Of a stretch of 64,000 bases of DNA, positions 59,547-64,000 are shown one piece after another. Position numbers and translations under genes: made by a program. Every line of letters starts with the position of its first letter. The stretch's first letter is position 1. Under the pieces are notes generated by a model. The model was given only the letters and a program-made list of their open reading frames with translations, had not been told where the DNA came from and ran no database searches. The stretch comes from Chimonanthus salicifolius. Its lineage: Eukaryota; Streptophyta; Magnoliopsida; Laurales; Calycanthaceae. The stretch is from contig CM023540.1 in NCBI GenBank assembly GCA_013350335.1, forward strand, positions 25,523,175-25,587,174, written 5' to 3'.

Positions 59547-60595
59547 GATTTTTTTTTGCCTCTACACACTTGATTTCAAAAAATCGGGTGAAATTACCAT
59601 TCTACCCCTCCGTGTTTGGTCATCTGAACGAACTGTCAGTTCATTTTAAGTTCGTTCGGATGAATACACTCATCCGAATGAACAAATCAGTATAATTTCA
59701 GTTCGTTCGGATGATTATATTCATCCGAACTAACAGATCAATACAATTTCAATTCGTTCGGACGAATGAACTTATATATATTCATTCGTTCGAATGATCA
59801 ATTTGAATCATTCGAACGAATGAACATACATAAGTTCATTCGTCCGAATGATCAGTTTGAATATATCATAAGAATAGTATGTTCCTTTGATGAGCAAACA
59901 ATGTGACATAGTAAATGTTAAAGAATGCTGGAGTAAATGTGATGCACAAGACATACAATAGTGAGCTAGTTTTGGAGATACCAAGTATCAGTCAGCAATT
60001 CCTCCAAGTAATTTTGGCAACTCCTGCAGTTCATTTGATGAGTAAACAATGTGACATGGTAAATGTCAAAGAATGCTGGAGTAAATGTGGTGCACAAGAC
60101 ACACAATGAAGAACTAGTTCTGGAGATACCAAGTATCAGTCAGTAATTCCTCAAAGTAATTTTGGCAACTCCTGCAGTACATGTTTTTGGTATGCTATTT
60201 CGGATTCTTTCTTAAAAAATGAAAGCAATGCCATGTTTGCTGGCAGATCTCAAGAAAAGCAGCTGAATATAGGAATGCAGCCAAAACATGGGTCAAGTCT
60301 AAAGATGACAAGTTTGAGGAAGTGAATGACAATGCACATTTGTTTGAATGATCCTAAGTGATCATTCAAATAAACATATATAAGTTTACTCCTCCGAACG
60401 AACTGAAATCGCAATGTTTTGTTCGTTCGGATGAGTATATTCGTCCAAACGAATGAAATTTAGATTGATCTGTTCGTTCGGATGAATATATTCATCCAAA
60501 CGAACTGACAGTTTGTTCGGATGATCAAACAAGGAGGGGTAGAATGATAATTTCAGTTGATTTTTTAAAATCAGATGTGTAGAAGCAGAAAAATC
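59547..60595. mobile_element. Foldback element of about 1.05 kb with long terminal inverted repeats
   Basis: The left end (CCTCTACACACTTGATTTCA, then CATTCTACCCCTCC, TGTTTGGTCATC, GAACGAACTGTCAGTTC) is repeated in inverse at the right end with few mismatches over more than 80 bases. The inner arms repeat TTCGTTCGGATGA in both orientations many times. The middle holds a 148-base tandem duplication (59886-60033 and 60034-60181) and a stretch readable as AAEYRNAAKTWVKSKDDKFE that looks once-coding. There is no transposase. Structure fits a foldback or Mutator-like non-autonomous element with captured DNA; no clear target-site duplication was found. Confidence 0.75.
59886..60181. repeat. 148-bp tandem duplication inside the foldback element
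   Basis: Both copies contain AACAATGTGACAT, AAAGAATGCTGGAGTAAATG, GGAGATACCAAGTATCAGTC and TTTTGGCAACTCCTGCAGT, with scattered differences. The peptides readable across it share KECWSKC/KNAGVNV-like frames, but I recognise no domain. Confidence 0.9.
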
Positions 60596-62467
60596 TAGTA
60601 TTTATGTGGCACCTTATCTTGACTTTAATTGATTTTAATTGGTCAACGATGTGGCTAGGGCTGGTTTGGTAGCCAAAATGAATGCTCATTTGCATCATTG
60701 TCAACCTTTCACGTGGCCTACGTGACAACCTAAATTTTAGAAAGTAAAGTTGACTATTCAAAAGTCGTTTATGTTATGTTTACTTTTTTTCTTTCTTTAT
60801 CCCGTGAAAATATATTTCATTTATATATGAAAGCTAGATTTTTGCCTTGCTCTTTTTTTTTTTTTAATATAGAAAAAGAAACTATGAATTTTTCTAAATC
60901 GATATATATCGACCGATACGATATGTATCAGCTGATATCTCAACTCCTGCTCTCTATAAAATTATCCTATGTGTGAGAGTAAGGACGCTTACACATATCT
61001 CAAGAATTAACCAGACACTCTAAGAAGCCTAAACACTTTTGTCATAAAAAAAAAAATTTAATGTGTTTATTAAATAGGTTTAACTCAAATTGCCTAATGT
61101 TTTTGTTAATAGATTGAAATATTTTAATTTTAACGCTACTTCTAAGTGGCTATAAGATTAATTGAAATGAGTGGCCTAAATTTTTTTAAACCCTAATTCG
61201 AATTCAATCCATTTAAACGTGTTTGTCAAGTTACTCTATAACTGGCCTCTTTGCCCAGTTATGCTAGCAGATTGAGTAAAAATAGTTACCTAGCCAGAAA
61301 CTTTAATAACTGTAAAATGGAAGAGAAATAACATTCTCTACTGCTTAGGTTGCAAAAGCTTCATAGAATCGAGTACTGCTTTCATTAACTTCCATAATAT
61401 GTAATTGAAATTGGGGTGTTTTAATATCATTGACATGAGTGTATTTGTTGACACGTACTGTATTAATGATAAACGATGTTTATTGTTGATATGGGTGTAT
61501 CAGGGATACCGACCATATCGGTGAACTTATTTTTTAAAAAAAAATAAGTCATTTTTATGGAGCTTAGATCGTTGAAAATCAAGATTTCGCTACAAATAAA
61601 GTATGTCTTAAAATTTTAAAAAAGAGAAAGGGGGCACATGAGCTGAATTTTTTATTGTCCAACTTATGTAAACTCTAATCAGGTCATTATATACACATTT
61701 TTTTCTGTGAGTAAGAATACGAGCGAAATTTGTAACGAGAGTCGTCTCTCCTTCGTTTTTGCCTTTGAACCCGTAGACATACTAAAAGAGAATCACATAA
61801 ACCTCTCTGTTGTAGTTTGATTCTCTTTCATTGATTTCCTCCTTTATATTTTCTTTTCGATATTATTGTTTCTGTACGAAAAGAAAGGTGTTTCCTCTCA
61901 ACAGAGAAAACATTCAGTCATATCATTAATTTTATCACATTTGGTTAAAAGAAGGAGATCTCATTGAGAAGTTGCGATGGGTTCAAGGCAAAACGAGATT
62001 AGGTACACAATTTATCTCTCACAATTACTTTGTAAATGTGGAGATTCCTTTCCAGGGGAAGATGATAAGAGGGTAGATCCTCTTAGAAAGACCACATTAT
62101 AACTCTATATGTGGTGTATACATGGTTCCCAAATGAACCACTTTCCCAAATTTTTATACTCGGCAGATGAATTATAGGCATCTTGTAACAAATAGGAAGG
62201 TGCCTATATAATTAAAATAATGCAATTTATGTCACGGGGGATTCAGGCATTCTCTTCCCACTGACCTGTGTTCTGAACCACTTTCCTTTTCTTGACGTCC
62301 AAGATATATGAACATACCAAAGCCTCAATTATATCAGTCTCTGTCAACGATGGCAAGGCCCTGATCCGTCATCTCCTACGACTGCAGGGTGAAACGCAAG
62401 CACTCTTGATGGTCCTTGGATCAGCAGAACATCAACATTTAATTGCCATCTTAGATTTATCAGATTG
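60596..62467. other. Intergenic DNA and ARF 3' UTR
   Basis: AT-rich from 60600 to about 62100, with a short MITE-like CGATATATATCGACCGATAC stretch at about 60899. From about 62230 to 62467 the composition is more balanced and probably includes the 3' UTR of the minus-strand ARF gene. No other gene seen. Confidence 0.5.
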
Positions 62468-63043
62468 TTATCGGTCAAAAGTGGCAGCTGAGTTATCGTC
62501 ATAGTGACCTTTCCATGCATTGCCACTATCAGATGCACTGCATGCTTGGTTCTGTATGGGAATGTTCACAAGATCGCCATCAAAACTCATCTGTTGAACT
62601 TCTGCCGCAGACAGGATCTTGATGCTTTGTACACAGCTAACAAATTCCCTGATAATAGAATGAAAGGAAATGGTTAGCAAATGTACAACAATGAGAAAAA
62701 ACCAAAAATAGGATCCAGTGGTTTAAGAAAATATGACACTGGGGCTTGATTTGAAATTGAATGCAGTCTACTGCATCACCTGATTCCAAATTTATTAGAG
62801 TGGATTTGAGTCAAGGCTCATCTAGTTCTTAAGTATGGGAAAGGAGACTTACTCCCAAGGGTCATCTCCAACAAGGAGAATGTCATTTTCATGATCCACA
62901 TAGACCAGTTTCCACTCAGTCCTCTGAGGATCTTCCAGCTGCCCTTCAATCCCAAACATGCGTGCAAGGTCATGCCTGAGCTCATCATACCCCCGGTATT
63001 GTGTAACATCTATAGACCTTCCCACCGAGCCACGCTTTTGAAC
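62468..63043 (-). CDS. ARF7/ARF19-type auxin response factor, last two exons
   Basis: ARF7/19 proteins are activating transcription factors that bind auxin response elements and are held inactive by Aux/IAA proteins through the C-terminal PB1 domain. Exons in transcript order are 63043-62853 and 62648-62468; the phase-2 junction is donor GTAAGT and acceptor TTATCAG. The first reads [13 protein letters not shown] (the basic face with the conserved Lys), [17 protein letters not shown] and [16 protein letters not shown] (the acidic OPCA motif). The second continues [20 protein letters not shown] and the tail [19 protein letters not shown], ending in TFDR. That tail separates the ARF7/19 class from ARF5, 6 and 8. 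The upstream exon, expected to end in TFTK, was not found up to 64000, so an intron of more than 950 bases runs off the window. The acceptor before VQK is AAG rather than CAG. The DNA-binding and glutamine-rich parts lie outside. Confidence 0.93.
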
Positions 63044-64000
63044 CTTTAAGGTCCAAACGGAAAAGCAACCCATATATGAACGTCAGAAGCAAACCAAGAA
63101 ATGAAAAATGCATAGAATATCAGACAACTGAAGTGGTCAGTAAAAGGACTATCAAGCAATTCAAGTTACAAAAGAAAGAGCAGATCCATGAGAGGTTGAG
63201 TAGATGAGTGCAATAACTAAATATTAATCTGTTCATTAAGGTGCCTTCTTCACAATCATCATTGTCCCAGGGGTAGGCTTTTTGAGTTTACTCTTCCATT
63301 CCACCATGTGATAAACCATATCCTCCATCACTTCACAATCTACCATGTCCTTCGTCCCTTCCCTTTTAAACTCTTCAATAATGTATATTTGAAAGTATAT
63401 CATTAGTCACGAAGGCACCTTCTCTGGCCTCCACTTCAGCTTCATAGGCACTTCACTGTTATCCTCATAATGTGGAAAAGGGTATTATATTACTTATTGA
63501 TTTCCATTGCACTTCAATGAGTTGTGAAGCTTCACAGTACGGTCATCTGGCTTTCACTTCTTCGGAACCAACCAATGGACACCCCAAAAAAAGGAGCTTA
63601 GCCTGAGGATACATTTGAGAGACATTTGCTGATTGAATGCCAAGGATATAAGCAACTCTATGCCCTCCCCCCCCCCCTCTCTCTCCTCCCCCTTCCTCCC
63701 CACCCAAACCAACCAAAAAGAAAACCAAAATCACCACACAATCCAATCCATTCAATTCTTTATATGCTGCTCCAATCCATACAAGGGATTAGGGGCACCA
63801 TACTCAAGCAGTGTTGGATTATGGCTCATCGATGGTTGTACATAGCAGATGAACTGTCTTGATCTCATAAATGTGTTCCGTGTGTGTGTGCGTGATCGAC
63901 CAAATTGTATCTTTATTAATAAATGGGAAAGCATCATTCTGGAAAAAAAAAAAAAAAAACCACTAATGGGAAAGCAAGGCTAGAAGCAGTTTCAAGTTAC
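63044..64000 (-). other. ARF intron (upstream exon outside the window)
   Basis: Non-coding as far as I can tell. It holds a C run with TC-rich sequence at about 63666-63701, an A run at about 63943-63959, and a 55-codon minus-strand frame at 63236-63403 that looks coding but is unassigned. Confidence 0.6.

Noticed and set aside
62292..62538. Small proteins on either strand next to the ARF stop codon
   Set aside because: They overlap the ARF last exon and its probable 3' UTR and have no recognisable motif.

Overview
The window is nuclear DNA of a flowering plant. The evidence is spliced genes with GT-AG introns, plant-only proteins (FLU, a DREB-type ERF, FIDDLEHEAD, an ARF7/19-type auxin response factor), AT-rich intergenic DNA, and plant mobile elements (Stowaway and hAT-like MITEs, a Ty3 chromovirus, a TRIM, LINEs, tRNA-derived SINEs). 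I cannot name the species.

Four genes look real. (1) FLU, minus strand, 1-5170, open at the left edge of the window: the thylakoid brake on tetrapyrrole synthesis. I place four exons, the last one cut by the window. (2) A single-exon AP2/ERF factor resembling ERF016-ERF018, minus strand, 9039-9632. (3) FIDDLEHEAD (KCS10), a 3-ketoacyl-CoA synthase, plus strand, 54249-58858, three exons, apparently complete at 527 residues. (4) The last two exons (PB1 domain and tail) of an ARF7/ARF19-type gene, minus strand, 62468-63043. They sit in separate transcription units and nothing suggests a cluster with one joint function.

Layout. 1-5.2 kb: FLU, with a 3.1 kb first intron holding tandem duplications and a LINE 3' end. 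5.2-19.3 kb: intergenic DNA with an LTR remnant, a long hairpin, Stowaway MITEs, the ERF gene, several SINEs and a decayed Ty3 chromovirus. 19.35-38.77 kb: a satellite array with a monomer of about 760 bp, itself built from five or six related sub-repeats of about 130 bp, most carrying a small inverted repeat. The array is interrupted by a 2.15 kb block (palindrome, purine-rich simple DNA, a GATAC-type MITE) and by a TRIM. 39.0-42.4 kb: a patch of gene debris (two opposed LINE fragments, one frameshifted FRIGIDA-like exon, a SINE with perfect target-site duplication, an orphan first exon resembling the PCI protein THP1/EER5, and a tandem duplication of about 470 bp). 42.4-54.2 kb: gene-poor, AT-rich, with two hAT-like MITEs and more SINEs. 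54.2-58.9 kb: FIDDLEHEAD. 59.5-60.6 kb: a foldback element of about 1.05 kb. 62.4-64 kb: ARF 3' end.

The least ordinary structures are the hierarchical satellite, the gene-fragment patch beside it, and the SINE family with at least four copies. I found no CRISPR array, rRNA gene or intact tRNA gene. All homology calls come from recognising protein and repeat motifs by eye, without any database search.
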